Below are positions 24,507 to 32,579 of a DNA stretch of 64,000 nt, piece by piece. Source of the stretch: Flavobacterium chungbukense (GTDB lineage Bacteria > Bacteroidota > Bacteroidia > Flavobacteriales > Flavobacteriaceae); contig NZ_JAJGZV010000010.1 of the NCBI RefSeq assembly GCF_020805785.1, positions 79,639-143,638 on the forward strand. Direction: 5' to 3'. The position numbers and the translations under genes were made by a program. The notes beneath the pieces are model-generated. The model was given only the letters and a program-made list of their open reading frames with translations. It did not search any database and was not told the origin of the DNA. Position 1 is the first letter of the stretch. The number at the start of each line of letters is the position of its first letter.

Positions 24507-25724
24507 ATGCTTAAAAACGCTTTTACTCACTACATTAATAATTTTAGAGGTTTTTCTAGAGAAATTTGGATTCTTACAATTGTTACTTTTATTAATCGTG
24601 CCGGAACAATGGTACTTCCTTTTTTATCTAAATATTTAAAAGAAGATCTTCATTTTTCGTATAATCAAGTGGGATGGATTATGGTTGCTTTTGGTCTTGG
24701 CTCTATGTTAGGTTCTTGGCTTGGCGGCAAGCTTTCAGACAAAATTGGATTCTACAAAATAATGGTTTTCAGCTTATTTACTAGCGGAGTTTCCCTTTTC
24801 TTCGTTCAATATATTACCCACTTCTGGTCGCTTTGCATTGCAATGTTTCTTTTGATGACCGTTGCAGATATGTTCAGGCCGGCCATGTTCGTATCTTTAG
24901 GGGCTTATGCTAAACCTGAAAATAGAACTCGAGCTTTAACGCTTGTTCGATTAGCTGTAAATTTAGGTTTTGCTGCAGGACCAGCTCTTGGCGGACTAAT
25001 TATTATGGGAATGGGCTATTCTGGTCTTTTTTGGGTTGACGGATCTTCTTGTATTATAGCCATATCTATATTTGCCTTTTTAGTAAAAGAAAAGAAAAAA
25101 GTAGTTCACGAAGATAAAGCTGAAAGCGCTGAAGATGTAAAATCAGTTTTCCATGACAAGATTTTCTGGGTTTTCTTATTTGTAAGTTTCATTACTGCCA
25201 TGATTTTCTTTCAGCTTTTTACAACTTTACCTTTATATCATAATGAAAAGTTTGGATTAAGCGAATTTCAGACTGGTTTATTAATGACGTTGAACGGACT
25301 TTTGATTTTTGCCTTAGAAATGCCAACCGTTGGCTTTTTGGAAAAGAAAGGTTTTGCGAAAATCAGAATTATCATTTTGGGTTCTTTCGTAATGGCATCA
25401 AGTTTCTTTTTATTGCTTATTAATTTCTGGGCTGGAATTTTGGTTGTCAGCATGATTTGTATTTCTATTGGAGAAGTTTTAACTTTTCCTTTTTCGAATG
25501 CTTTTGCTTTGAGCCGTGCACCCCGCGGACAAGAAGGTCGCTACATGGCGCTTTATACCATGAGTTTTAGTTTGGCTCATATTATAAGTTCTAAACTTGG
25601 TTTTGAAATTATTACTCGCTTGGGTTATCAAATCAACTGGTTATTTATGGCTTGCATTGGAGTTGTTGCAACTGGTTGCTGCATTTGGATTAAAAATGCT
25701 TTGGTCACAGAAAAACCTCAATAA
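24507..25724 (+). CDS. MFS transporter (drug-efflux type)
   Basis: This is a 405-residue, 12-helix major facilitator. The loop 2-3 signature GSWLGGKLSDKIGFYKIM is near residues 71-88, and RLAVNLGFAAGPALGG near 150-165 is the motif C-like region of DHA1 antiporters. A central charged loop (KEKKKVVHEDKAESAED) separates the two halves. The substrate is unknown. The gene is monocistronic, divergent from the DUF1684 gene, and has a palindrome over its presumed promoter. Confidence 0.87.
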   Translation: MLKNAFTHYINNFRGFSREIWILTIVTFINRAGTMVLPFLSKYLKEDLHFSYNQVGWIMVAFGLGSMLGSWLGGKLSDKIGFYKIMVFSLFTSGVSLFFVQYITHFWSLCIAMFLLMTVADMFRPAMFVSLGAYAKPENRTRALTLVRLAVNLGFAAGPALGGLIIMGMGYSGLFWVDGSSCIIAISIFAFLVKEKKKVVHEDKAESAEDVKSVFHDKIFWVFLFVSFITAMIFFQLFTTLPLYHNEKFGLSEFQTGLLMTLNGLLIFALEMPTVGFLEKKGFAKIRIIILGSFVMASSFFLLLINFWAGILVVSMICISIGEVLTFPFSNAFALSRAPRGQEGRYMALYTMSFSLAHIISSKLGFEIITRLGYQINWLFMACIGVVATGCCIWIKNALVTEKPQ

Positions 25725-25817
25725 AAACTTTAACTTTATAAATCACTAATATTCAATTTATTACAATTAAATTTGAATAGCTTTTCTTTGGCTTAAAACG
25801 AAATCAAACTTAATTTT

Positions 25818-25871
25818 TAGTTAAATAACTATTTTTATAGTTGCGTAACTAAAAAAATAGTTGTAGGTTTG
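25818..25871 (+). promoter_or_regulatory. Promoter with tandem BlaI-type operator dyads
   Basis: TTG at 25841-25843, a 20-bp spacer and TAGGTTTG at 25864-25871 make a full promoter. Across it lie overlapping dyads built from TAGTT/AACTA half sites: TAGTTAAATAACTA (25818-25831), AACTATTTTTATAGTT (25827-25842) and AACTAAAAAAATAGTT (25847-25862). The last fills the spacer. This is the layout expected for BlaI repression. Confidence 0.7.
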
Positions 25872-25888
25872 AATTAAAATTAGAGAAG

Positions 25889-26257
25889 ATGCAGAAGTTA
25901 ACAAACAAAGAAGAAGAAATCATGATGATTTTGTGGAAGCTTAAAAAAGCTTTTGTAAAAGAAATTCAAGCAGAAATCACAGAAGATCAGCCACATTACA
26001 ATACTTTATCTACTATTGTTCGCAATTTGGAAGAGAAAGGTTATGTTGGACATAATGCATTTGGAAATACGCATCAGTACTTTCCGGTTGTAGCTATTGA
26101 AGATTATAGAAAAGGATTCATGAAAACGGCAATTGATAATTATTTCAATAGTTCCTATAAAAGCATGGTTTCTTTTTTTGCTAAAGAAGAAAAAATATCA
26201 GCAGACGAATTGAGAGAGATCTTATCAATGATCGAAAATAAAAACGAAGAAAAATAA
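25889..26257 (+). CDS. BlaI/MecI/CopY family repressor, copy 1
   Basis: This is a winged-helix repressor of 122 residues. It has the family start LTNKEEEIMMILWKLKKAFV, the recognition helix region PHYNTLSTIVRNLEEKGYVG near residues 37-56, and a C-terminal dimerisation helix pair (SYKSMVSFFAKEEKISADEL). BlaI proteins are inactivated by proteolysis when a membrane M56 protease senses a signal. The start is 18 bases after the -7 box, and the M56 gene follows after 8 bases. It is about 90 percent identical to the second copy at 28566. Confidence 0.92.
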   Translation: MQKLTNKEEEIMMILWKLKKAFVKEIQAEITEDQPHYNTLSTIVRNLEEKGYVGHNAFGNTHQYFPVVAIEDYRKGFMKTAIDNYFNSSYKSMVSFFAKEEKISADELREILSMIENKNEEK

Positions 26258-26265
26258 TTCTGATT

Positions 26266-27837
26266 ATGGATTCAATTTTCATTTATATCGCTAAGTCAAC
26301 TTTTTTATTGCTTTTGTTTTATTGCGCCTATTCTTTTTTATTGCGCAAAGAAACATTTTTCAACAGTAATAGATGGTTTTTATTGTCTGGTTTAATAGTT
26401 TCTGCAATTTTGCCCTTGCTAACTTACACCAAAGTAATATGGACTGAGGCAACTCCACTTTTAGAGAGTTTCCAGCCTAATCTGCCAAGTGTAGAAAAAG
26501 AAGCTCCTCAATTCAATTGGAATCAAATTATCTTAGGAATTTACGGAATCGGTTTTATTATTTTCATCATTAAATTGGCTATAGATTTTTATAGTTTGAA
26601 TGCCATTATTAAAGGAAAAAAAGTACAGCAGCAAGCCGATTTCAAATTTATTGATATTAATGAAAATATTGCTCCGTTCTCCTATTTTGAATATATCGTT
26701 TACAATTCATCACTGTATACGGCTTCAGAATTAGAAAATATCATCGAGCATGAAAAAGTGCATAGCGATCAAAATCATACTATTGATGTATTGATTTCTA
26801 GATTCTTCAGCATTATTTTCTGGTTCAATCCTATTGTTTGGCTTTACAAAAAGGCAATTACACAAAATCTTGAATTTATTGCAGACAGCGAAGCAGCAAA
26901 AAAACTTTTAGATAAAAAAGCGTATCAATATACTCTTCTTAAAATAACAACACACGAAAATTGTGTTGCCATCACCAATCATTTTTATCAATCATTAATC
27001 AAAAAACGAATCGTTATGTTAAACAAAAATCAATCAAAAAAGAGAAATTCTTGGAAGTATTATGTAGTAATTCCAGCACTAGCGGCTTTTGTTTTATTGT
27101 TTCAAGTAGAAGTAATCGCAAAAGAAAAACCTCAAATTGTTACTGACAAAGAATCAAACATTGCATCTGTAGATGTTTTTAAAATCCGTAAAAATTCTAC
27201 TGATTCAGAATTGAACGAAATCAAAAACAATTTGCAAAAAAATCATAATATTAAGTTTGAAGTTTCTAATATAAAGAGAAATGCATCAAACCAACTAACG
27301 TCGATTTCAGTTGATGTAAAACGAGGAAAACAACAAGCAACATCTGTACAATCTACTGATGGAGAAGCAATAAATGAATTTGGAATTTTAGTTATTACAT
27401 ACAAAAACGGAGATAAAAAGATCGGAATCCAAACTGAAGACAACTCTAAAAATAAAGAACCTAAAAAAGCTACTAGCAATAAATTAAAAACTAAAACAGA
27501 AAAAAATGCTAACACTAATTCTACTAATAGTACAAAAACTAACAGTATTACTAGTACAACTGTTAACACTGTTGTAATTACAGATACAGATGATAAATCA
27601 TCAACTAATGTTGTTATCACTTCTAACCCAAAAGTTGTTGTTTCTAATTCAGTAAAAACAAAAATGAATATGCAGTTAGTAGTTGTTGACGGAGAAGAAA
27701 TGCCTTCTAATTTTGATGTTAATAGTATTAATCCAAAAAATATTGAATCTATGAGTGTTTACACCGGAGTTAATGCTACAGCAAAATATGGCGAAAAAGG
27801 TTCGCAAGGAGTAATTGAAATTGAAACTAAAAAATAA
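26266..27837 (+). CDS. M56 (BlaR1-like) membrane metalloprotease with TonB-plug-like tail, copy 1
   Basis: This 523-residue sensor protease has membrane helices near residues 4-22, 36-52, 85-108 and 265-282. The gluzincin motif is HEKVH at residues 162-166, with the downstream Glu in NLEFIADSEA. Unlike BlaR1 there is no penicillin-binding domain. The outer part has a conserved alpha/beta module (about 305-400), a Thr/Asn/Ser-rich linker (about 400-465), and a final LVVVDGEEMPS...YGEKGSQGVIEIETKK segment like the plug of TonB-dependent receptors. It probably cleaves the adjacent BlaI. The signal it senses is unknown. Confidence 0.88.
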   Translation: MDSIFIYIAKSTFLLLLFYCAYSFLLRKETFFNSNRWFLLSGLIVSAILPLLTYTKVIWTEATPLLESFQPNLPSVEKEAPQFNWNQIILGIYGIGFIIFIIKLAIDFYSLNAIIKGKKVQQQADFKFIDINENIAPFSYFEYIVYNSSLYTASELENIIEHEKVHSDQNHTIDVLISRFFSIIFWFNPIVWLYKKAITQNLEFIADSEAAKKLLDKKAYQYTLLKITTHENCVAITNHFYQSLIKKRIVMLNKNQSKKRNSWKYYVVIPALAAFVLLFQVEVIAKEKPQIVTDKESNIASVDVFKIRKNSTDSELNEIKNNLQKNHNIKFEVSNIKRNASNQLTSISVDVKRGKQQATSVQSTDGEAINEFGILVITYKNGDKKIGIQTEDNSKNKEPKKATSNKLKTKTEKNANTNSTNSTKTNSITSTTVNTVVITDTDDKSSTNVVITSNPKVVVSNSVKTKMNMQLVVVDGEEMPSNFDVNSINPKNIESMSVYTGVNATAKYGEKGSQGVIEIETKK

Positions 27838-27879
27838 TTTTTTTCCATTCATCAATCATTAATCAAAAAACGAATCATT

Positions 27880-28539
27880 ATGTCAAACACAAATCAATCA
27901 AAAAAGAAAAACTCTTTGGGGTATTACGCTGTAGTTACAGCAGTTGCAACATTTGCATTATTGTTATTTCATATGGAAGTAATTGCAAAAGAGAAAACTC
28001 AAACTGTCAACGAAAAAAACGACTCAAATATTGAATCTATAGATGTTTTTAAAATCCGCAAAAATTCTACCGATGCTGAATTGATTGTAATCAAAAACAA
28101 TTTACAGAAAAAACACAAAGTAAAATTTGAGTTTTCTGATGTAAAGAGAAACACATCAAATGAGCTAACTTCAATTGCAGTTGATATTAAAAAAGGAAAA
28201 CAGAATGCTAAATCTATTCAAAACTCCGAAAATCAAACCATAAACGAATTTGGTGTAGTTGTTATTACTTATAAAAATGGCGATAAAAAAATCGGAATTC
28301 AAACAATCAATGAGTCCAAAGATAAAAGCAAAAAAACTGAAATTTCAAATTCGCCAAAAAGTAAAATTGGAAATCAATTGATAGTTGTTGATGGAGTAGA
28401 AATGCCTTCTTCCTTTGATTATAACAGTATTAAACCAGACGATATCGAATCTATGAGTGTTTACACAGGTCTTAATGCTACAGCAAAATATGGAGAAAAA
28501 GGTTCAAATGGAGTAATTGAAATTGAAACTAAAAAATAA
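27880..28539 (+). CDS. Orphan copy of the M56 C-terminal sensor/plug-like domain
   Basis: The 219 residues match the last 260 residues of the upstream M56 protein but lack the protease half and most of the linker. The order is one membrane helix (YAVVTAVATFALLLFHMEVI), the alpha/beta module beginning VFKIRKNSTDAEL, and the plug-like end (GVEMPSSFDYNSI, then GEKGSNGVIEIETKK). Even the 14 codons before the ATG resemble the M56 coding sequence (QSLIKKRI), showing partial tandem duplication. It may be a decoy or partner for the M56 sensors. It sits inside the BlaI-M56 operon. Confidence 0.8.
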   Translation: MSNTNQSKKKNSLGYYAVVTAVATFALLLFHMEVIAKEKTQTVNEKNDSNIESIDVFKIRKNSTDAELIVIKNNLQKKHKVKFEFSDVKRNTSNELTSIAVDIKKGKQNAKSIQNSENQTINEFGVVVITYKNGDKKIGIQTINESKDKSKKTEISNSPKSKIGNQLIVVDGVEMPSSFDYNSIKPDDIESMSVYTGLNATAKYGEKGSNGVIEIETKK

Positions 28540-28565
28540 TCTGTTTTAATCTAACAAATCAGAAG

Positions 28566-28934
28566 ATGCAAAAACTAACCAATAAAGAAGAAGAAATCAT
28601 GCATATTTTATGGAAGCTAAAAAAAGCTTTTGTAAAAGAAATTCAAGCAGAGATTTTAGAAGACCAGCCACATTACAACACCTTGTCGACTATTGTTCGT
28701 AATTTGGAAGAAAAAGGATATGTTGCGCATGATGCTTTTGGAAACACACACCAATATTATCCGATTGTAAGTATAGAAGATTACCGACAAGGTTTTATGA
28801 ACACTGCAATTGATAATTATTTTAATAGTTCTTATAAAAGCATGGTTTCTTTTTTCGCTAAAGAAGAAAAAATTTCTGCAGACGAATTACGTGAAATCTT
28901 GGACATGATCGAGAATCCAAAAGAAAGTAAATAA
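28566..28934 (+). CDS. BlaI/MecI/CopY family repressor, copy 2
   Basis: This 122-residue winged-helix repressor parallels the copy at 25889 over its whole length. Small changes are scattered, such as IMHILWK for IMMILWK and EILEDQ for EITEDQ, and the recognition region is unchanged. No AACTA/TAGTT dyads or promoter occur in the 26 bases upstream, so it is expected to be transcribed from the promoter at 25841. The unchanged recognition helix suggests that both repressors bind the same operators and may form mixed dimers. Confidence 0.92.
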   Translation: MQKLTNKEEEIMHILWKLKKAFVKEIQAEILEDQPHYNTLSTIVRNLEEKGYVAHDAFGNTHQYYPIVSIEDYRQGFMNTAIDNYFNSSYKSMVSFFAKEEKISADELREILDMIENPKESK

Positions 28935-28945
28935 TTATAATTAGT

Positions 28946-30787
28946 ATGGAAGCACTTTTCATTTTTATTCTAAAATCAAGCGGACTTTTAGCAACATTTT
29001 ATTTCGCTTACATTTTTCTACTTCGCAAAGAAACTTTTTTTAACAGTAGCCGCTGGTTTTTATTAGCTGGATTAATTACTTCTTTGGTACTGCCATTTGT
29101 AGTGTACACTAAAGTAATTTGGGTTGAAGCTCCGCCAGCACCAACTGAACTTACTGCAACTGAAATGGCTGAAATAAGAAATATTACAGCAGAAATACAA
29201 AATAGTACAACTTACAAACCTCTTCACGCGTCACATGTGACTGCGGTACAAGAAGAAAATTTCGACATCGATTGGAATTTGGTTGCTGCCGCGGTTTATG
29301 GAATTGGTTTCTTAGCTTTTATGATAAAATTTGCTTTAGATTTTTATAGTCTGAACACTGTTTTAAAAGGAAAAAAGATTAAACAGCAGGAAGATTTTAA
29401 ACTTATTGATGTAAAGGAAAACATTGCTCCTTTCTCCTATTTCGATTACATTGTGTACAATTCATCACTATACACAGCTGCTGAACTAGAGAATATTTTG
29501 GAACATGAAAAAGTGCACAGCGATCAAAATCATACCATTGACGTTTTAATTTCGAGAATCTTTTGTATTCTATTTTGGTTTAATCCAATTGTTTGGCTTT
29601 ACAAAAAAGCTATTTTACAAAATCTCGAATTTATTGCAGATTATGAAGCTTCCAAAAAAATTAGCGACAAAAAAGCTTATCAATACACACTTTTAAAAAT
29701 CACAACTCACGAAACCTGCGTTGCAATCACCAATCATTTTTATCAATCATTAATCAAAAAACGAATTGTTATGTTAAACAAGAATCAATCAAACAAAAGG
29801 AATTATTGGAAATATTATGCTGTAATTCCAGCACTGGGCGCATTTGTTCTTTTATTCCAAATTGAAACAATTGCCCAGGAAAAGAAACAAAAAGAAGTTG
29901 TAAGTGTTCAGAAAGACAGCATTAAAGACGCAGATGAAATTATCAAGATAACAAAAAACACAAGCAACAAGGAGTTAAATGAACTTCCAGGCAAATTGAA
30001 AGCCAGCCATAATCTTGATGTAGAAATTTCAGATGTAAAAAGGAATACCAAAGAAGAATTAACAGGAATTCAAATTAAAGTAAATTCTGGTGCTAATCAC
30101 AAACAAACCATTAAAATTGACAGTAGCGAACCTATTAAAGATTGTGAACTTGCAATTGGAACAGACGAAAACGGCAGTAAATCAATCGCTATTATTAATG
30201 ATAGAAATATTTCTTCGCCAGTAATCGTTAAAAATGGAAAAGTTATAGTTCGCAGTTATGGAGATTCAGATGTTGCTCCTCCTACTCCGCCAACACCACC
30301 AACCTTCCCTTCAGGACCGTTGCCAGTTGCTCCAACAGTTGACATGTCTAAAATGCCGAAGCCTCCTGTAGCGCCTAAAAATCCAATGGACAAAGTAGCT
30401 ATGAAAAAGTTCGAAAAAGAAATGGATGAATTTGAAAAGAAGATGGAAAAATTTCAACCAAACTTAGATGCTATGTCTGCTTACGGAGATGCTGTTAGTG
30501 AAATTATGTCGAAACGTGAAGCAATCTTTGAAAAAGAAATGGCTAAGTATGAACTAGCAATGGAAAAGTTCAACGAAAAAATGGAACAATTCAATTACAA
30601 CTTCAACTTTAAATTTGGAGATGATTCTAGTGACAATGAAAACAACATGAAGCAATATGAGCAAGACATGAAACAGTATGAATTAGATATGAAGCAACTT
30701 GAAAAGAACATGAAACAACATGAAAAAAACATGAAACAGCATGAAAAAAACATGAAGGAAATGGAGAAACAAAACAAAAAAGCTTAA
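28946..30787 (+). CDS. M56 (BlaR1-like) membrane metalloprotease with coiled-coil tail, copy 2
   Basis: The 613-residue paralogue of the 26266 protein keeps the same membrane plan and has HEKVH at residues 187-191 and NLEFIADYEA downstream. The alpha/beta outer module (ADEIIKITKNTSNKELNEL) is retained but more diverged. The plug-like end is absent. In its place is a Pro-rich stretch (PPTPPTPPTFPSGP, near residue 445) and a Met/Lys/Glu-rich helical region ending in six seven-residue repeats. The two M56 proteins therefore differ exactly in their outer segments, suggesting different signals or partners. A terminator follows 22 bases after the stop. Confidence 0.88.
   Translation: MEALFIFILKSSGLLATFYFAYIFLLRKETFFNSSRWFLLAGLITSLVLPFVVYTKVIWVEAPPAPTELTATEMAEIRNITAEIQNSTTYKPLHASHVTAVQEENFDIDWNLVAAAVYGIGFLAFMIKFALDFYSLNTVLKGKKIKQQEDFKLIDVKENIAPFSYFDYIVYNSSLYTAAELENILEHEKVHSDQNHTIDVLISRIFCILFWFNPIVWLYKKAILQNLEFIADYEASKKISDKKAYQYTLLKITTHETCVAITNHFYQSLIKKRIVMLNKNQSNKRNYWKYYAVIPALGAFVLLFQIETIAQEKKQKEVVSVQKDSIKDADEIIKITKNTSNKELNELPGKLKASHNLDVEISDVKRNTKEELTGIQIKVNSGANHKQTIKIDSSEPIKDCELAIGTDENGSKSIAIINDRNISSPVIVKNGKVIVRSYGDSDVAPPTPPTPPTFPSGPLPVAPTVDMSKMPKPPVAPKNPMDKVAMKKFEKEMDEFEKKMEKFQPNLDAMSAYGDAVSEIMSKREAIFEKEMAKYELAMEKFNEKMEQFNYNFNFKFGDDSSDNENNMKQYEQDMKQYELDMKQLEKNMKQHEKNMKQHEKNMKEMEKQNKKA
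30647..30772 (+). repeat. Six 21-nt tandem repeats encoding heptads
   Basis: Units start with ATGAA(A/G) at 30647, 30668, 30689, 30710, 30731 and 30752. They encode MKQYEQD, MKQYELD, MKQLEKN, MKQHEKN, MKQHEKN and MKEMEKQ at the C terminus of the second M56 protein. Units four and five are nearly identical. Confidence 0.9.
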
Positions 30788-30808
30788 TCATACTTTATTC
30801 CCAATTTT

Positions 30809-30838
30809 AAAAACCAGTGCTTAAAACACTGGTTTTTT
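30809..30838 (+). terminator. Terminator of the BlaI-M56 operon
   Basis: AAAACCAGTG and CACTGGTTTT are perfect arms around a 7-nt loop, and the right arm runs into six Ts. Confidence 0.88.
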
Positions 30839-30866
30839 CAATTTTAAATTTAATTATTTTTTAAAA

Positions 30867-32309
30867 TTGCTCAAAATGAGAAAATATCTTTCAATACTAT
30901 TTCTTTGTTTTACATCTTCAATTTTTGCGCAGCAAAATACCATTGAAAAGAATGTGCTTGTATCAATGGACAAAGCAGCTTCAATTTTGATGCAAAAATC
31001 AAAAGCAAATTCAATTTCCATTGGTGTTGTCAAAAACGGAAAAACATACACTAGGCATTATAGAGAAATTGATAAAGGGAAAGAAAACATTGCCAACAAT
31101 ACCACCGTATTTGAAGTAGCATCAATTACTAAATTATTCACAGGTTTACTTGCAGCTCAAGCAGTCTTAGAAGAAAAATTAAATCTCGACGAAGACATCA
31201 GGAAATACCTTAATGGCAGTTATCCAAATTTAGAATATAATGGCACTCCCATTACTGTAAAGGATTTAGTTTCTTTCAGAACAGGTTTCAGTAAAGATCT
31301 TCCAGATACCGACGAGTTGCGAAAAAACCGCAATGACAGCAGTTATTTAGCTTTCAAAAAACTAGATGAATCATACAACCGCAATAAATTTTTTGAAGAT
31401 CTTAAAATGATTACATTAGATACTTTACCAGGAACAAAATTTAAATACAGCAACGGAAGTCTCAATCTGACGGCTCATATTCTGGAAAATGTTTATCAGA
31501 AAAGTTATGAAATGATTCTGAAAGAAAATATCTTTTCTAAACTCGGAATGACTTCAACGGGAATAAATTTAAATTCAAATATGGTAGTTGCAAATGGTTA
31601 TAATCTAAAAGGTGTTTTAATGCCTAGTATTTCAGATAATCTTTGGGGCGCTGCCGGAAGTTTAAAATCTACTTTAGGTGACTTGACTAAATTCATTAAT
31701 TATGAATTAAATACTAAAGATAAAATTGTTCAAGAATCACAACGGAATCTTCTCAATAGCACAACTACCTGCAATGGTTATTTCTGGGATTATATTCAAG
31801 TTAATGATAATGGCAGAAACTGCTGGAAACATGGCGGAGCTTTTGGAACACAAAATATGCTGATAGTATATCCAGAAAGAAAACTAGGACTTTCGATTAT
31901 TGTAAACATAAGTGATGAAAACACCGCAAATGCTTTAGGAGAAGCCATTATAAAGCTTTCAAGTGATCTTTTGACTGAAAACCAAAAACAATCTGGTATT
32001 TACGGATACAAAATTGTGAATGATAGTGTAGTCTTTACTTATGTGCACGATAAAGCTTTAAATTCAGATTTGGTAAAAAATGTATCTATAGCAGGTTCGT
32101 TTGACAATTGGAATCCGAATGATAAAAATTATCAGATGGTTCAAAAAAACAAAAACACGTATGAATTAACTGTTCCAAAATCACAATTTGAAAAGAACAA
32201 AACGCACTTGTTCAAATTTGTTATCAATAAAACGGGTTGGACGGTAGCGCCAAGAAATGCCATAAATAAAGAAACAGAAGGCGATGAAAATTTGATTTTG
32301 AAAATATAG
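30867..32309 (+). CDS. Secreted serine hydrolase (class C beta-lactamase fold) with C-terminal E-set/CBM48-like domain
   Basis: The signal peptide ends SSIFAQQ (residues 1-19). The beta-lactamase/DD-peptidase fold carries SxxK as SITK at residues 86-89, YSN in FKYSNGSLN near 193-201 and KHGG in CWKHGGAFG near 322-330. From about residue 395 a separate beta-sandwich begins (VKNVSIAGSFDNWNP), similar to AMPK-type glycogen-binding or E-set domains. It follows the BlaI-M56 operon in the same direction but beyond a terminator, so co-regulation is only suggested by position. Peptidase, esterase or lactamase activity cannot be told apart. Confidence 0.85.
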   Translation: MLKMRKYLSILFLCFTSSIFAQQNTIEKNVLVSMDKAASILMQKSKANSISIGVVKNGKTYTRHYREIDKGKENIANNTTVFEVASITKLFTGLLAAQAVLEEKLNLDEDIRKYLNGSYPNLEYNGTPITVKDLVSFRTGFSKDLPDTDELRKNRNDSSYLAFKKLDESYNRNKFFEDLKMITLDTLPGTKFKYSNGSLNLTAHILENVYQKSYEMILKENIFSKLGMTSTGINLNSNMVVANGYNLKGVLMPSISDNLWGAAGSLKSTLGDLTKFINYELNTKDKIVQESQRNLLNSTTTCNGYFWDYIQVNDNGRNCWKHGGAFGTQNMLIVYPERKLGLSIIVNISDENTANALGEAIIKLSSDLLTENQKQSGIYGYKIVNDSVVFTYVHDKALNSDLVKNVSIAGSFDNWNPNDKNYQMVQKNKNTYELTVPKSQFEKNKTHLFKFVINKTGWTVAPRNAINKETEGDENLILKI

Positions 32310-32338
32310 AATTATTTACAATTTTACCTAAAAAGGCT

Positions 32339-32373
32339 TTGCATCAAACACAAGGTCTTTTTTTATATCTTTG
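32339..32373 (+). promoter_or_regulatory. Possible promoter of the 47-residue protein gene
   Basis: TATCTTTG at 32366-32373 is a TAnnTTTG box 16 bases before the start. A TTG at 32339-32341 is 24 bases upstream, slightly long. An imperfect hairpin with a T run (32331-32365) in the same stretch may end the serine hydrolase transcript. Confidence 0.45.
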
Positions 32374-32389
32374 AATAAACAAATCTACT

Positions 32390-32533
32390 ATGTACAAATT
32401 GCTAGCCAAACTAAATAAAATTTTACTTCCCAGTTTTACCAAACAAGGATTAGATATTTCTAAAGCAAAAAAATGGCAAATGGCTATTATTGGGTATCGT
32501 GCCTATGTCACAAAGAAAGCGCTAGGAAATTAA
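32390..32533 (+). CDS. Conserved 47-residue basic protein
   Basis: The open frame begins MYKLLAKLNKILLPSFTK and ends GYRAYVTKKALGN. It is Lys-rich, with a predicted pI well above 10, and has an amphipathic start and a central SKAKKWQMAII helix. I recognise closely similar short proteins from flavobacterial genomes, sometimes labelled SsrA-binding protein. That label is doubtful, because SmpB is about 150 residues and has no resemblance. A promoter box lies just upstream. The function is unknown; interaction with nucleic acid or membrane is possible from composition. Confidence 0.65.
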   Translation: MYKLLAKLNKILLPSFTKQGLDISKAKKWQMAIIGYRAYVTKKALGN

Positions 32534-32579
32534 GCCCATTTTATTCGTCAAAGAAATCTTTTTTTTGGCAACCTAATTT

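Noticed and set aside
27243..27620. Minus-strand open frame with a hydrophobic Val/Leu-rich product
   Set aside because: It lies opposite the Thr/Asn-rich linker of the M56 gene and is explained by its composition.
30647..30772. Tandem 21-nt units considered as a CRISPR-like array
   Set aside because: There are no spacers; the units are contiguous, in frame and encode heptads.
25889..32309. Reading the BlaI-M56 block as a classical beta-lactam resistance operon
   Set aside because: The M56 proteins lack the penicillin-binding sensor domain, and the serine hydrolase lies behind a terminator; lactam resistance is not supported.
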